A DNA stretch of 64,000 nucleotides from Paenibacillus nanensis (GCF_003583765.1 NZ_QXQA01000009.1:124001-188000), one strand, 5' to 3'. Shown: positions 1 to 9,135, counted from the first letter of the stretch. Translations and numbers: made by a program. The notes: generated by a model from the sequence alone, not told the origin.

Positions 1-1207
1 TTTCCGCCGGCGTGACAGCCTGCACTTGCTCCAGCAGCTCGGCGGAGGTTCTGACATTCCCTGTCAGAACGCTGTTGAAGTCATAGGAGAGCATCTCGTA
101 CGCGGAATCCTGCAGCTCTCTCAGATGCCCGGATATCATCGCTTTCGTCTGATTCATTTCGAGCTCCGACAACTGCCCCTGCTTCATGCTTTCCAGCTGC
201 TCTTTAATGATTGCGACCGCCTTCTCGTAATTGGCGAATTCAATGCCCGATTGAATCGTGCAAATCCCTTTGTGCCCGTCGAGTCGGGAAGCGGCGTAAT
301 AAGCCAGGCTCTCCTTCTCGCGCACATTAATGAACAGCTTCGAATGCGGATAACCGCCTAATATGCCGTTATACATTAACACAGCAGGATACAGCTTATC
401 GTCGTAGCTGATTCCTGTCCGCAGCCCCATGTTGAGCTTGCCTTGGCTGACGTCCATTTTGTCGACAACGACCTTGACGTCGCGGACCGGAACATCGACC
501 TTCGGACGAACATAGCTGGCAGGAGCGCCCGGCTTCAGCTTAAACGCCTTTTCGACCAGCTGCGTCACTTCCTCCAGCGAAGTGTCGCCTACAACATACA
601 GGTCGAGCGCCGCGCTTTGCAGCCATTCCTCGTATTGGCGGTATAACGATTCGGGCGTAATGCCGTCAATATCGGCGAGGCGTCCAAGCGGATGCAGACG
701 GTAAGGCTCATCCGCGCACATCTCTTCGATACATCTTTCCGCCGCATAGCGGATCTTATCGTTCACGATCGCTTCCAGCCGTTTACGTAGCGTCGCCTTC
801 TCCGCCTCTACATACTTCGCACGGAACCCGCCGTTTTCGAGGCATGGGTCTGTCAGCGCGTCGCCTAAAAATGAAATGGATGCCGCAAGAAGCGACTGGT
901 CCGAAGAAACGAACTGATCGTTTATGACGTCCATGCGAAATTGCACAATCTGCGAATCGCCTCGTTTATATACGTCGAAACCAAAGCCTGCGCCGTACAA
1001 ATCATCCAGCTTCTCCCGAAATGCGATCGTTTCAGGCGTCTTGGCTGTCCCCCTGCGCAGCACAAAAGGAATAAGCGCGATAGGCGTAACCTTCTCTTCA
1101 TTTAAAGGCACGCCGGCAAACAATGAAATCGCAAACGTTTTGAATCGTTTCGTCGGCAGCACATGCAAGCGAATGCGCTCAAGCTGCCCTCTTTGAAATG
1201 AGGTCAC
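1..1207 (-). CDS. ymfF: M16-family peptidase-like protein, YmfF type (5' part; C-terminus outside window)
   Basis: About 402 codons are visible; the 3' end runs off the left edge. The protein has an M16 (insulinase/processing peptidase) fold signature, including a FAISLFAGVPLNEEKV start region and the conserved LRTGISYDD...LYPAVLMYNGILGG region. It has no HxxEH zinc motif: the equivalent region reads IAFREKLDDLYGAGFG. It is therefore probably the non-catalytic partner of a YmfF/YmfH pair; such proteins have been linked to EF-P 5-aminopentanol modification. The start chosen is GTG at 1207, preceded by AGGGAG at suitable spacing. A weak sigma-A-like pair (TTGCTT at 1267-1272, TAAAAT at 1243-1248, spacer 18) lies upstream. 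Family is sure; exact role is inferred from homology. Confidence 0.85.
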   Translation of the reverse strand, partial: MTSFQRGQLERIRLHVLPTKRFKTFAISLFAGVPLNEEKVTPIALIPFVLRRGTAKTPETIAFREKLDDLYGAGFGFDVYKRGDSQIVQFRMDVINDQFVSSDQSLLAASISFLGDALTDPCLENGGFRAKYVEAEKATLRKRLEAIVNDKIRYAAERCIEEMCADEPYRLHPLGRLADIDGITPESLYRQYEEWLQSAALDLYVVGDTSLEEVTQLVEKAFKLKPGAPASYVRPKVDVPVRDVKVVVDKMDVSQGKLNMGLRTGISYDDKLYPAVLMYNGILGGYPHSKLFINVREKESLAYYAASRLDGHKGICTIQSGIEFANYEKAVAIIKEQLESMKQGQLSELEMNQTKAMISGHLRELQDSAYEMLSYDFNSVLTGNVRTSAELLEQVQAVTPAE

Positions 1208-1254
1208 ACGGTTTGCTCCCTTCGGGCAACGTCGTTTTTACCATTTTAACCTAT

Positions 1255-1304
1255 CGGAAATGGAAGAAGCAACCACGCTGCGCTCGCGCAGAAGCGGCTG
1301 CTTC
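1255..1304 (-). terminator. Hairpin after sleB, likely terminator
   Basis: An imperfect inverted repeat lies at 1266-1304: outer stem GAAGCA/TGCTTC, inner stem CTGCGC/GCGCAG. On the minus strand it is followed by a pyrimidine-rich but not pure T stretch (TTCCATTTCC). It sits just past the sleB stop, so it probably ends that transcript. The weak T-run lowers confidence. Confidence 0.5.
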
Positions 1305-1334
1305 CCTTATGTTTGGCTTATTGTTACGACTGGG

Positions 1335-2108
1335 TTACATGCAAAAAATATGTTTGCCGATCGTCTTAACCTGCGGACGCGTCCAGATCCATGCGGAAGT
1401 GGCGGTATTCGGATTAAAGTAGTATAGACAGCCGCCGGTAGGATCCCAGCCGTTGATCGCGTCCTCTACCGCCCGCTTCGCGTTTTCGTTCGGCGTTAAG
1501 TAAATTTGTCCGTCAGCGACCGCCGTGAATGCCCGCGGCTGAAAGATAACGCCGTAGACGGTATTCGGGAAATTTTCGTTCCTTACCCGGTTCAATATAA
1601 CGGCCGCAACGGCAACTTGACCTTCGTACGGCTCGCCTCGCGCTTCTCCGTAAACGGCGTTCGCCATGATGCGGATATCATTATCGGTCAGACCGTATCG
1701 GTTGGAACGAGATAGGCCCCCGCCTCCGCCGCCTCCTGTTGAAGTGGCTTTCTCCGTCCCGCCGCCCGCTTGCGTCGTTCCCGGTTTCCAGCCTTTTGTC
1801 GCATCCACAAGCTTTTTCTTCGTGTCCGCGCCGACAATGCCATCCGATTTCAAGCCGAACTTCCATTGAAACCAGGTTACGGCTCCTTTCGTCTTCTGGC
1901 CGAAATCGCCGTCTATCTTGCCGTTATAATAACCAAGATAGGTTAGGCGTCCTTGCAGCTCGCGTACGTCATCACCGACTGAACCAACCTTTAATGTCGC
2001 ATTGCTGAACGTTTCCGCTGTATGGCCGTCGTAACCATTTCGGAATGTATACGCGCCGAATACGAGCAGAACGATGATCGAGGTCACCGCTATCAAACGA
2101 GTTCTCAT
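1335..2108 (-). CDS. sleB: Spore cortex-lytic enzyme SleB-type cell wall hydrolase
   Basis: A secreted hydrolase that degrades spore cortex peptidoglycan in germination. An N-terminal hydrophobic segment (RLIAVTSIIVLLVFGAYTF) acts as signal or anchor. A PG_binding_1 domain follows (VGDDVRELQGRLTYLGYYNG...GAVTWFQWKFGL), then a Gly-rich linker with a run of eight Gly, then a Hydrolase_2 (SleB) domain with the YGEARGE catalytic-Glu region and the VILNRV and GGCLYYFNP motifs. Start at 2108 (MRTRLIAV) is preferred because AAAGG lies about 10 nt upstream; an ATG 21 nt earlier has no ribosome site. It stands alone, without ypeB beside it. A sigma-G-like promoter precedes it. Confidence 0.88.
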   Translation of the reverse strand: MRTRLIAVTSIIVLLVFGAYTFRNGYDGHTAETFSNATLKVGSVGDDVRELQGRLTYLGYYNGKIDGDFGQKTKGAVTWFQWKFGLKSDGIVGADTKKKLVDATKGWKPGTTQAGGGTEKATSTGGGGGGGLSRSNRYGLTDNDIRIMANAVYGEARGEPYEGQVAVAAVILNRVRNENFPNTVYGVIFQPRAFTAVADGQIYLTPNENAKRAVEDAINGWDPTGGCLYYFNPNTATSAWIWTRPQVKTIGKHIFCM

Positions 2109-2165
2109 GTAGGGATCTGCCTTTCTCATGCAAGTTAGTTCGCTTCAGGTAGCGTTACCTGACAC

Positions 2166-2195
2166 TAGTATGAGAAAGTTCCCCAGTTTCTATGC
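2166..2195 (-). promoter_or_regulatory. Sigma-G-like promoter of sleB
   Basis: On the minus strand GCATA (2191-2195) is followed after 18 nt by CATACTA (2166-2172). This fits the forespore sigma-G consensus GHATR-N17/18-CATnnTA. A perfect 6-bp hairpin (CAGGTA/TACCTG, 2146-2161) sits in the predicted 5' leader. sleB is a known sigma-G-type gene, so site and gene agree. It is a pattern match only. Confidence 0.65.
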
Positions 2196-2211
2196 ACCGG
2201 CCAATCCAATC

Positions 2212-4899
2212 TTAGGAGCTGATGCGACTTGCCTGCAGCTGCTCGAGGGACATCAGCACTTCACGCGGCTTGCTTCCTTCGTACGGCCCGACAACGCCTC
2301 TCGCTTCCATCTGGTCGATCATTCTTGCGGCTCTCGTATACCCGATCCGCATTCTTCTTTGAAGGAGCGACACGGACGCTTGCTTAGCTTCCACAACGAT
2401 TTGTACGGCCTGGTCGAACAGCTCGTCCAGCATCATTTCATCGTCGTCGCCTTCATCTTCATTAATTTCAGGCACCAAGTCCTCTTTATATTCCGCTTCT
2501 CCTTGGTCGCGCGCGAACGCAACCAGCGCTTCTACCTCCTGATCGGAGAGGAACGCGCCTTGCACACGGATCGGCTTCGACATGCCGACAGGCAGGAACA
2601 GCATATCCCCCCGGCCTAACAGCTTCTCTGCTCCCGCCATATCGAGGATCGTTCTCGAATCGACTTGCGACGAGACGCCGAACGCGATGCGGGAAGGAAT
2701 GTTCGCTTTAATAACCCCGGTAATGACGTCGACGGACGGACGCTGCGTAGCGATAATTAAATGGATTCCCGCTGCGCGCGCCATTTGCGCGAGTCTGGCG
2801 ATCGAGTCTTCCACATCTCCCGCAGCTACCATCATAAGATCCGCAAGCTCGTCCACAATAACGACGATATATGGCAAAATCGCGGCAGGATTTTCGGCCA
2901 TCAACGTGTTATAACCTTCAATGTTCCGCGTTGACGATTTAGAGAACAGCTCATAACGCTTCTCCATTTCGACAACGATTTTTTTCAGCGCGAGCGATGC
3001 GCGGCGCGGGTCGGTTACGACCGGCGCAAGCAAATGCGGAATGCCGTTGTAGACGTTCAACTCGACCATTTTCGGGTCAATCATCAAAAACTTGACCTCA
3101 TCCGGCTTGGCCTTGTACAGAATGCTTGTAATAATACCGTTAATGCAGACCGATTTGCCCGAGCCTGTTGCGCCGGCTACCAGCAAATGCGGCATGCGCG
3201 CCAAATTACCGACGATCGTCTGGCCGGAAATATCCCGGCCAAACGCAATAGACAGCTTGGAGGTCGAGTTTTGGAAGGCAGGCGTTTCCATCACCTCGCG
3301 CATGGTGACGACGGACACTTCCATATTCGGGACTTCGATGCCGATCGCCGATTTGCCCGGGATAGGGGCCTCCATCCTTACATCCTTCGCAGCCAGAGCC
3401 AGCGCGATGTCATCCGTCAAGCCGACAATGCGGCTTACCTTGACTCCCGTCGCGGGCTGCACTTCGTAACGGGTTACCGCAGGTCCGCGAACGACGTCCA
3501 GCACCTTCGCTTTTACGCCAAAACTTTCAAGCGTTGCTTCCAGCTTCCGCCTTGATTCATACATATCCGTTGCGTCCGATCCCTTGGATAAGCCGCTTGG
3601 CTTATGCAGCAAAGTAAACGGAGGCAGAAGATATGGCTTCTCTGATGGCGTTTGTTCCGAAGCAGATCTTTGCGCGGCGCCGCTCTCCGCCTCAGCCCCT
3701 GTTACAAGCGCATCGGAATCCAGCAGCGGGTCGCGCTGCGGCGGCTGCTCTTGTTCGAAAGCATGGATATCATCCATCGATTCTGAAGCAAGCTCCTCTG
3801 CCGGCTGTCCGAATGCCTCTTGCTTATCTTCATTCCAAGCTGGGGTTTGATGATCCGCTTCGATTGATTCATTATGTATGCCGGATACGGAATGACCCGA
3901 CGGCTCTTCCGCCTCCCAAGGCGGCAGGGTGTCGTCCATTGCCTTCTCCTGCTTCGGATAAGCTTCTCCGGCAGGTTCCCAGCCCGCATTTTCTTCATTC
4001 ACCCATGTAGGCACGGCTTCAGGCTTCGCTCCGCGTTCGTGCTTGTCCTCATGCGGGAGCTGCCATTCATCGTCATGCTCCGGGACTTGCTCTTCTTCTC
4101 CGCGATCCTGAGAAGGCCAAGAAAAAAATAACGATCGTTTTTTCCTCTGAGGAACAGGCTGATAAGACAAATCGTCGTCGTCGATTGTTCCGTCATCGTC
4201 CGGCTGATCATGGGTCTTCGCAAGCGCAACTGCTGCAGCCTTACGCTTGCGCATCGCGCTTCGTTTGGCGAGAAGCAGCTTGATCAAGCGGCCTGTGCGT
4301 TTACGCAAAATACTCATCAGCTCTACATACGATTTGCCCGTGACAAGCATGATAGCAATGGCGTACATGACGATATTAATAATTAACGCCCCGTAATAGC
4401 CGAACAGCATAAACAACATGGCGTATTGGATGGCGCCGGCATAACCGCCGCTAATCGATTTATCGCGTATCGACACATCATCCTCCGGCGCTACCGTAAT
4501 CAGCTGGTCCCTTAAGTCAGAGCCAAGGGTGCTTAAGATGACGCCGCTGCTAAGCGCTTCGCGGTCTACGCCAGCATATCGCATATTCATTTCCGATATT
4601 GAACTGCTAAGCGTAAAAGCGAGGACGAGGATAACTAACCCCGTCCTCCGGCTCGACCAGGTTTTCGGCCATGCCCGTTTGACCATGACAACCAAACCTA
4701 CGTAGATTCCGATAAGCGCCAAAACAAAATAAAACTTGCCGAGCACAAGCCCGAACAGCTTCGACAAAGCGCGCCCTACGGCAGCTTCCCCCGAGAGCGC
4801 AATGATGGATATCGTAATCAGCAATATGCCGTATACTTCATATTTTAATTGTGCGCCAATTGATTTCTTTTTCCTTCTCTTTTTTGCCAATTCCGTCAC
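2212..4899 (-). CDS. spoIIIE: DNA translocase SpoIIIE (FtsK/SpoIIIE family)
   Basis: A membrane-bound ATPase that pumps DNA through closing septa, chiefly the forespore chromosome. About 895 aa. Four or so membrane segments fill the first 190 residues. A long acidic, Gln/Glu-rich linker runs to about residue 430. The motor domain carries Walker A GATGSGKS (about residues 574-581) and Walker [11 protein letters not shown] (about 676). A C-terminal winged-helix gamma domain ([20 protein letters not shown]) reads KOPS/SRS DNA signals. GTG at 4899 is the longest start. TTG at 4890 has the better ribosome site (GAGGTGA, 5 nt away) and leaves a more normal leader below the predicted promoter, so it is a serious alternative. 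Downstream of ylzJ, as in B. subtilis. Confidence 0.95.
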   Translation of the reverse strand: MTELAKKRRKKKSIGAQLKYEVYGILLITISIIALSGEAAVGRALSKLFGLVLGKFYFVLALIGIYVGLVVMVKRAWPKTWSSRRTGLVILVLAFTLSSSISEMNMRYAGVDREALSSGVILSTLGSDLRDQLITVAPEDDVSIRDKSISGGYAGAIQYAMLFMLFGYYGALIINIVMYAIAIMLVTGKSYVELMSILRKRTGRLIKLLLAKRSAMRKRKAAAVALAKTHDQPDDDGTIDDDDLSYQPVPQRKKRSLFFSWPSQDRGEEEQVPEHDDEWQLPHEDKHERGAKPEAVPTWVNEENAGWEPAGEAYPKQEKAMDDTLPPWEAEEPSGHSVSGIHNESIEADHQTPAWNEDKQEAFGQPAEELASESMDDIHAFEQEQPPQRDPLLDSDALVTGAEAESGAAQRSASEQTPSEKPYLLPPFTLLHKPSGLSKGSDATDMYESRRKLEATLESFGVKAKVLDVVRGPAVTRYEVQPATGVKVSRIVGLTDDIALALAAKDVRMEAPIPGKSAIGIEVPNMEVSVVTMREVMETPAFQNSTSKLSIAFGRDISGQTIVGNLARMPHLLVAGATGSGKSVCINGIITSILYKAKPDEVKFLMIDPKMVELNVYNGIPHLLAPVVTDPRRASLALKKIVVEMEKRYELFSKSSTRNIEGYNTLMAENPAAILPYIVVIVDELADLMMVAAGDVEDSIARLAQMARAAGIHLIIATQRPSVDVITGVIKANIPSRIAFGVSSQVDSRTILDMAGAEKLLGRGDMLFLPVGMSKPIRVQGAFLSDQEVEALVAFARDQGEAEYKEDLVPEINEDEGDDDEMMLDELFDQAVQIVVEAKQASVSLLQRRMRIGYTRAARMIDQMEARGVVGPYEGSKPREVLMSLEQLQASRISS

Positions 4900-4911
4900 C
4901 TCTGGTCTCCC

Positions 4912-4920
4912 ATTATACCA
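4912..4920 (-). promoter_or_regulatory. Extended -10 promoter of spoIIIE
   Basis: The minus strand reads TGGTATAAT, a perfect extended -10 element, with no good -35 box at 16-18 nt. It lies 13 nt before the GTG and 22 nt before the TTG start candidate. The very short leader it implies favours the downstream TTG. It would let spoIIIE be transcribed apart from tepA-ylzJ. Confidence 0.5.
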
Positions 4921-4967
4921 TAAATTTTGGGACAGGGGCTATGACGAAAGACTTAAACCGGCAAGAC

Positions 4968-5192
4968 CTAACCGTTTAGAGATCCGTAATGGATAATGCA
5001 TCCCGGCGACAACTCCGGATTCAGGTAATCGTTCAGGGAGCAATCGAGCAGACGCACAATCCGCCCCATGCCGGGAGCAAGCGGAACAACCTCCATCTTG
5101 ATCCCATTTACCTTAACTTCATGCGTCGGTTCCGGGTCGGAGTCAAAGCCTTGAAACACAAGCTCCATCGGAATGATCGTATGCAGCGTCAT
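4968..5192 (-). CDS. ylzJ: YlzJ-like small protein
   Basis: A 74-aa protein beginning [15 protein letters not shown] and ending [11 protein letters not shown], with the conserved [19 protein letters not shown] centre. It matches the YlzJ family by sequence feel and by position between tepA and spoIIIE, as in B. subtilis. Its start overlaps the tepA stop by 4 nt (ATGA), so the two are translationally coupled. No transmembrane segment or catalytic motif is visible. Function is not established. Confidence 0.8.
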   Translation of the reverse strand: MTLHTIIPMELVFQGFDSDPEPTHEVKVNGIKMEVVPLAPGMGRIVRLLDCSLNDYLNPELSPGCIIHYGSLNG

Positions 5193-5947
5193 TGCGTGAT
5201 CCCCCCGCCTGGCGTCAGATCGGATGCTCTGCGCAGCTCAATCATGGCGTTAAGCTCTCTAAGCGCGTCGCCTAAACCGCCTACCGCATCGATCAAACCA
5301 TGCTTAACCGCATCCGTTCCAATAACGGTTGTGCCGATATCCCGGGTCAACTCCCCTGTTTTAAACATCAGCTGCTTAAACGTCTGCTCCGCTACATTCG
5401 AATGGGAGGTTACAAATCGCACGACCCGCTCCTGCATTTTTTCCAAATATTCAAAGGTTTGCGGCACGCCGATGACAAGACCGTTCAGACGAATCGGGTG
5501 TATCGTCATCGTCGCGGTCTCCGCGATAAACGATTTATTCCCGGCCACCGCAATCGGAACGCCGATGGAATGACCGCCTCCCAGCACAAGCGTAACCGTC
5601 GGCTTGGACAAGGATGAGATCATCTCCGCAATCGCGAGCCCCGCTTCGACATCTCCGCCTACGGTATTTAAGACGATCAGCACGCCTTCGATTTTTGGAT
5701 TTTGTTCGGCGGCAACAAGCTGCGGGATAATATGCTCGTATTTTGTCGTTTTGTTCTGAGGAGGAAGGATCATATGGCCTTCCACTTGGCCGATAATCGT
5801 CATGCAAAAAATATTCGACTCGGCGGCCGTAGGCGTTTGTGCCGTGCCCAGCTGCTGGATGTTTTCAACAGCGGGATTCAGCTTTTTCTCGGGAACGCCC
5901 GGTTCAGGCTGCTCGTTCCTAATGTTTGGATATAGAAGGTCTGTCAT
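5189..5947 (-). CDS. tepA: ClpP-class serine protease TepA
   Basis: A 252-aa ClpP/crotonase-fold protease. The core shows the ClpP-like [18 protein letters not shown] segment, the nucleophile motif GGGHSIGVP (Ser within GHS), and [10 protein letters not shown] with the catalytic His. The first 50 residues are low-complexity and lack a membrane helix. B. subtilis TepA (YmfB) has been described as a forespore-made protease needed for breakdown of small acid-soluble proteins during outgrowth; an older report tied it to protein translocation. The sigma-G-like promoter seen here fits the first role. The start is an ATG with GGGGA upstream. ylzJ overlaps its end. Confidence 0.9.
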   Translation of the reverse strand: MTDLLYPNIRNEQPEPGVPEKKLNPAVENIQQLGTAQTPTAAESNIFCMTIIGQVEGHMILPPQNKTTKYEHIIPQLVAAEQNPKIEGVLIVLNTVGGDVEAGLAIAEMISSLSKPTVTLVLGGGHSIGVPIAVAGNKSFIAETATMTIHPIRLNGLVIGVPQTFEYLEKMQERVVRFVTSHSNVAEQTFKQLMFKTGELTRDIGTTVIGTDAVKHGLIDAVGGLGDALRELNAMIELRRASDLTPGGGITQ

Positions 5948-5987
5948 CGTTTCATGTCCCCTTTGGCGCTTGATTCATAGCTCATCA

Positions 5988-6016
5988 TAGTATGGGGACG
6001 AATGGTTTTTTTATTC
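5988..6016 (-). promoter_or_regulatory. Sigma-G-like promoter of tepA
   Basis: The minus strand shows GAATA (6012-6016), a 17-nt spacer, then CATACTA (5988-5994), a full match to GHATR-N17/18-CATnnTA. The -10 heptamer is identical to that before sleB. It lies 41 nt before the tepA ATG and just after the rnj terminator, so tepA-ylzJ should form a forespore unit. Pattern match; not tested. Confidence 0.65.
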
Positions 6017-6064
6017 GGTTCCAGGCCTTCGCGGAACAATATTTCCGTTATCTAAAGGTAAAAA

Positions 6065-6105
6065 AAAACGCCTCCCATCCGCTATTGCGGAAAGAAAAGC
6101 GTTTT
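6065..6105 (-). terminator. Rho-independent terminator of the RNase J gene
   Basis: The stem AAAACGC/GCGTTTT encloses an inner CCGC-AATA-GCGG hairpin and is followed on the minus strand by nine T residues. It starts 27 nt after the RNase J stop codon. It is among the clearest terminators in the window. Confidence 0.88.
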
Positions 6106-6132
6106 GATTTCGTGATGGGCCTTAAGGGTCGT

Positions 6133-7812
6133 TTACACTTCCATGATAATCGGCAAAATCATAGGACGACGACGGGTTTGTTCATATAAAAAGCGGCCAA
6201 GCGCATCCTTCACATTCGTTTTCAGAGATGCCCATTCATTGACTTTATCGCTCATCAGCTTATTCAGTGTTGATGTAACAATTCGGTTCGCCTCATCAAG
6301 CAGGCCTTCGGACTCGCGAACATACACAAATCCGCGCGAGATAATATCCGGCCCCGACATAATTGCGCCGTCTTGCTTGCTAAGCGTTACGACGACAACT
6401 AGGATTCCATCTTGAGATAACAGCTTGCGGTCGCGAAGAACGATATTGCCTACGTCTCCGACTCCCAAACCATCGATCAGGACGTTGCCCGCTTGCACTT
6501 TCGCGCCTTTGCGAGCGACGCCGCCTTGAAATTCAACCGTATCTCCATTGTCGACAATGAAGATATTTTCGCGGTCCATCCCAATCGCTTCGCCAAGCTT
6601 CGCATGTTGGCGCAGCATCCGGTATTCTCCGTGTATCGGGATAAAATATTTCGGCTTAATCAGATTAAGCATGAGCTTCAGCTCTTCCTGGCTGCCGTGG
6701 CCGGAAACGTGCACGCCGGATACGGAGCCTGGTCCGTAAATAACGTTTGCACCGAGACGGAACAGCTCATCCACTGTGCGGCCTACGTAACGCTCGTTGC
6801 CCGGAATCGGCGTTGCGGCAATAATAACCGTATCCCCTGGCAATATATCGACTTTGCGATGCGTTGATCTAGCCATACGTGTAAGCGCAGACATTGGTTC
6901 CCCTTGACTGCCTGTACATAAAATGACGACACGGTCTGCGGCAAGCTTGTTTACCTCTTCAGGCTCGATCAGCATGCCTTCCGGAATGTTCAAGTATCCC
7001 AGCTCGGAAGCGATGCTTACGACATTGACCATGCTTCGGCCTACGACAGCAATCTTGCGGCGAGTTGCGATCGAGGCATTAATGATTTGTTGAATGCGAT
7101 GTACGTTCGATGCGAACGTCGCGACAACGACACGCTGTGTCGACTTCCGGAAAATGTCCTCAAGCTCGTCGCCTACATTTGCCTCCGACGGCGTATAGCC
7201 CGGTCTTTCGGCGTTCGTGCTGTCCGATAACAGAGCCAGCACGCCGCGGCTTCCAATCTCGGCAATCCGCTGCAAATCGGCGAACTGGTCATTCACCGGC
7301 GTATGGTCGAATTTGAAGTCGCCCGTATGAACGACGATGCCTTCCGGCGTGTCCAAGCAGACGCCGACCGAATCCGGAATACTGTGGTTGGTCTTGAAGA
7401 AGCTTGCGCGAATGGAGCCCATCTGGATTTCGGAATCCGCGCTGATCAAGATTCGCTTCGTCTCGCCAAGCATGCCCGCTTCCTTCAGCTTGCCTTCAAT
7501 CAGTCCGAGCGTCAGCTTCGTTCCGTATACAGGAACGTTCAGATGCTTCAGAACGTAAGGCAGTCCGCCGATATGATCCTCATGTCCGTGGGTGATCAGA
7601 ATGCCGCGAACTTTATCACGGTTCTCCGTTAAGTACGTTATATCCGGAATGACGATATCGATGCCGAGCATGTCCTCTTCCGGAAACTTTAAGCCTGAAT
7701 CTACGACCACAATGTCGTTATTGTACTGGATAACATACATATTTTTGCCGATTTCGCCTACTCCGCCAAGTGCAAAGATAAGCAGCTTATCCTGGTTGTT
7801 CTTCTTTGACAA
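6133..7812 (-). CDS. rnjB: Ribonuclease J (metallo-beta-lactamase/beta-CASP RNase)
   Basis: An RNA endonuclease and 5'-3' exonuclease of mRNA decay and rRNA processing. 559 aa, the usual length. It carries the intact metal motif HGHEDHIGG at about residue 75, HTGDFKFDHTPV, the beta-CASP core (ATFASNVHRIQQI, LCTGSQGEP, SGHGSQEELKLML, IPIHGEYRMLRQHAKL) and the conserved C-terminus RRPMILPIIMEV. Position between dapA and tepA matches B. subtilis rnjB (J2), but the complete metal motif is more like J1, so an active enzyme is expected. TTG start, with AGGAGG 11 nt upstream. It has its own promoter and terminator. Confidence 0.93.
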   Translation of the reverse strand: MSKKNNQDKLLIFALGGVGEIGKNMYVIQYNNDIVVVDSGLKFPEEDMLGIDIVIPDITYLTENRDKVRGILITHGHEDHIGGLPYVLKHLNVPVYGTKLTLGLIEGKLKEAGMLGETKRILISADSEIQMGSIRASFFKTNHSIPDSVGVCLDTPEGIVVHTGDFKFDHTPVNDQFADLQRIAEIGSRGVLALLSDSTNAERPGYTPSEANVGDELEDIFRKSTQRVVVATFASNVHRIQQIINASIATRRKIAVVGRSMVNVVSIASELGYLNIPEGMLIEPEEVNKLAADRVVILCTGSQGEPMSALTRMARSTHRKVDILPGDTVIIAATPIPGNERYVGRTVDELFRLGANVIYGPGSVSGVHVSGHGSQEELKLMLNLIKPKYFIPIHGEYRMLRQHAKLGEAIGMDRENIFIVDNGDTVEFQGGVARKGAKVQAGNVLIDGLGVGDVGNIVLRDRKLLSQDGILVVVVTLSKQDGAIMSGPDIISRGFVYVRESEGLLDEANRIVTSTLNKLMSDKVNEWASLKTNVKDALGRFLYEQTRRRPMILPIIMEV

Positions 7813-7892
7813 GTGTATCCATACCTCCTAATATTTGTTGTGATTCAATAATTTACCATTTCGTACTCATAATCTATGCAAAACTAGATAAA

Positions 7893-7912
7893 CGTCAGAT
7901 GCCGCTCTGACG
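7893..7912 (-). promoter_or_regulatory. Perfect hairpin in the RNase J 5' leader
   Basis: A 7-bp perfect stem CGTCAGA/TCTGACG closes a GCGGCA loop, about 80 nt before the start codon. The minus strand continues TTTATCTAGTTTTG, only loosely U-rich, so it could be a leaky attenuator or a 5' stabilising or autoregulatory structure. The leader from the predicted promoter is about 140 nt, long for a housekeeping gene. Confidence 0.45.
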
Positions 7913-7957
7913 ATTTATTCAAACTCATAACTTTGCCGCACCCAGTCACTTGTGCTT

Positions 7958-7987
7958 ATTATACATGAAGAAAAAGATGGAATACAA
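7958..7987 (-). promoter_or_regulatory. Sigma-A promoter of the RNase J gene
   Basis: A perfect TATAAT (7958-7963) is preceded by an 18-nt spacer and TTGTAT (7982-7987). The -35 box is poor, the -10 box ideal. It lies in the 372-nt dapA-rnj intergenic region, below the dapA terminator. The rest of that region holds hairpins and A/T tracts but no further gene. Confidence 0.55.
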
Positions 7988-8044
7988 GTAATACAAAACG
8001 AAACCGGTCACGAATTGTGATTAAGTTTCCCCCAAAAAAGAAAA

Positions 8045-8063
8045 CCGATGCTGTAGGCATCGG
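8045..8063 (-). terminator. Terminator of the dpaAB-dapGA unit
   Basis: A CCGATGC/GCATCGG stem with loop CTACA is followed on the minus strand by TTTTCTTTTTT. It lies about 120 nt after the dapA stop. A second hairpin without a T-run (CAAGCAA/TTGCTTG) sits immediately upstream, at about 8072-8090. Confidence 0.85.
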
Positions 8064-8184
8064 CTTCCGGCAAGCAATTCTCTTGCTTGAAACGAGAAAA
8101 AAAATCTCAATTAAAAACCTTCAAGGGATGAGACCGCGGTACGTTACGAGGTCATTCAAATCGTTAATCAATGCTCTTACGCGT

Positions 8185-9066
8185 TCAATACTTCGAGATT
8201 AAGTTACGCAAAAATTCCGCTTCTGCGTCATTCACATTGACAAGCGGCAGACGAACGCCTCCTACTGGAAGGCCTTTGAGGCTAAGCGCATATTTGACCG
8301 CTACCGGATTCGGGACCGGATGCGGACAGTGGAACAAGCCTTTGAATACCGGGAACAGCTTGCCGTTTAGTTGAGCGGCTTCCTGTACGTTTCCGTCTGC
8401 ATAGGCTTGAATCAGTTCCTGCATTTGCGCGCCGACAATATGGCTTGCCACGCTGACAATCCCATAGCTGCCGACAGCAAGCGCCGGCAATGTCGCGCTG
8501 TCGTCACCGCTGTATACGTAAAAGCCTTCTGGAGCCGCGCTAATAATCTGAGTCAGCTGCTCCAGAGAAGCGCAATCCTTTGTCGCCACTACATTATCGA
8601 TCTGCGCCAGGCGAAGCGTCGTATCGACGGAAATATTAACGCCTGTCCGTCCTTCCACGTTATATAGGATGACCGGAAGCTTCGTCGACTCGGCGATCGC
8701 TTTGAAATGCTGATATAAGCCTTCCTGCGTCGGTTTATTATAATAAGGAGCGACGAGGAGCACCCCGTCGACGCCGCAAGCTTCCGCGGCTTTCGTCAAA
8801 TGAATGGAATGAGCCGTGTTATTGCTGCCCGTCCCGGCAATGACCTTGCAACGTCCCGCCGCATGCTTGACGACAAATTGAAACAGCGCAAGCTTCTCGT
8901 CCTCCGTCAGTGTAGGCGATTCGCCCGTCGTGCCGGACACGACCAAGCTGTCACTCTTCTGCTCATCTATCAAATAATCGATGAGTCTCTCCGTAGTCTG
9001 CCAATCTATTTGTCCTTCCGCATCAAATGGGGTGACCATTGCGGTAATCAATCTGCCGAAATCCAT
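8185..9066 (-). CDS. dapA: 4-hydroxy-tetrahydrodipicolinate synthase
   Basis: Condenses pyruvate with aspartate semialdehyde, the first committed step towards diaminopimelate, lysine and dipicolinate. 293 aa, the normal length of this TIM-barrel tetramer. It shows the GTTGESPTL substrate motif, VAPYYNKPTQEG, the catalytic Tyr in LYNVEGRTG and the Schiff-base Lys in VATKDCAS (about residue 163). Two positions are slightly unusual: E instead of P in YNVPGRT, and KDCAS for the common KEASG. ATG start, with AGGAGGAAGAG upstream. It follows dapG by 69 nt and may have its own extended -10 promoter. Confidence 0.95.
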   Translation of the reverse strand: MDFGRLITAMVTPFDAEGQIDWQTTERLIDYLIDEQKSDSLVVSGTTGESPTLTEDEKLALFQFVVKHAAGRCKVIAGTGSNNTAHSIHLTKAAEACGVDGVLLVAPYYNKPTQEGLYQHFKAIAESTKLPVILYNVEGRTGVNISVDTTLRLAQIDNVVATKDCASLEQLTQIISAAPEGFYVYSGDDSATLPALAVGSYGIVSVASHIVGAQMQELIQAYADGNVQEAAQLNGKLFPVFKGLFHCPHPVPNPVAVKYALSLKGLPVGGVRLPLVNVNDAEAEFLRNLISKY

Positions 9067-9101
9067 TTGGCTCTTCCTCCTAAGCGTAAACTCTTTAATG
9101 C

Positions 9102-9110
9102 ATTATATCA
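9102..9110 (-). promoter_or_regulatory. Extended -10 promoter of dapA
   Basis: TGATATAAT on the minus strand is a perfect TGnTATAAT element, 36 nt before the dapA ATG. No good -35 hexamer is seen. A small AAGGA/TCCTT hairpin lies directly upstream and may weakly end dapG transcription. The site would allow dapA expression in growing cells apart from the sporulation dpaAB promoter. Confidence 0.5.
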
Positions 9111-9135
9111 CGAAAGGAAAATTCCTTCTATACAC

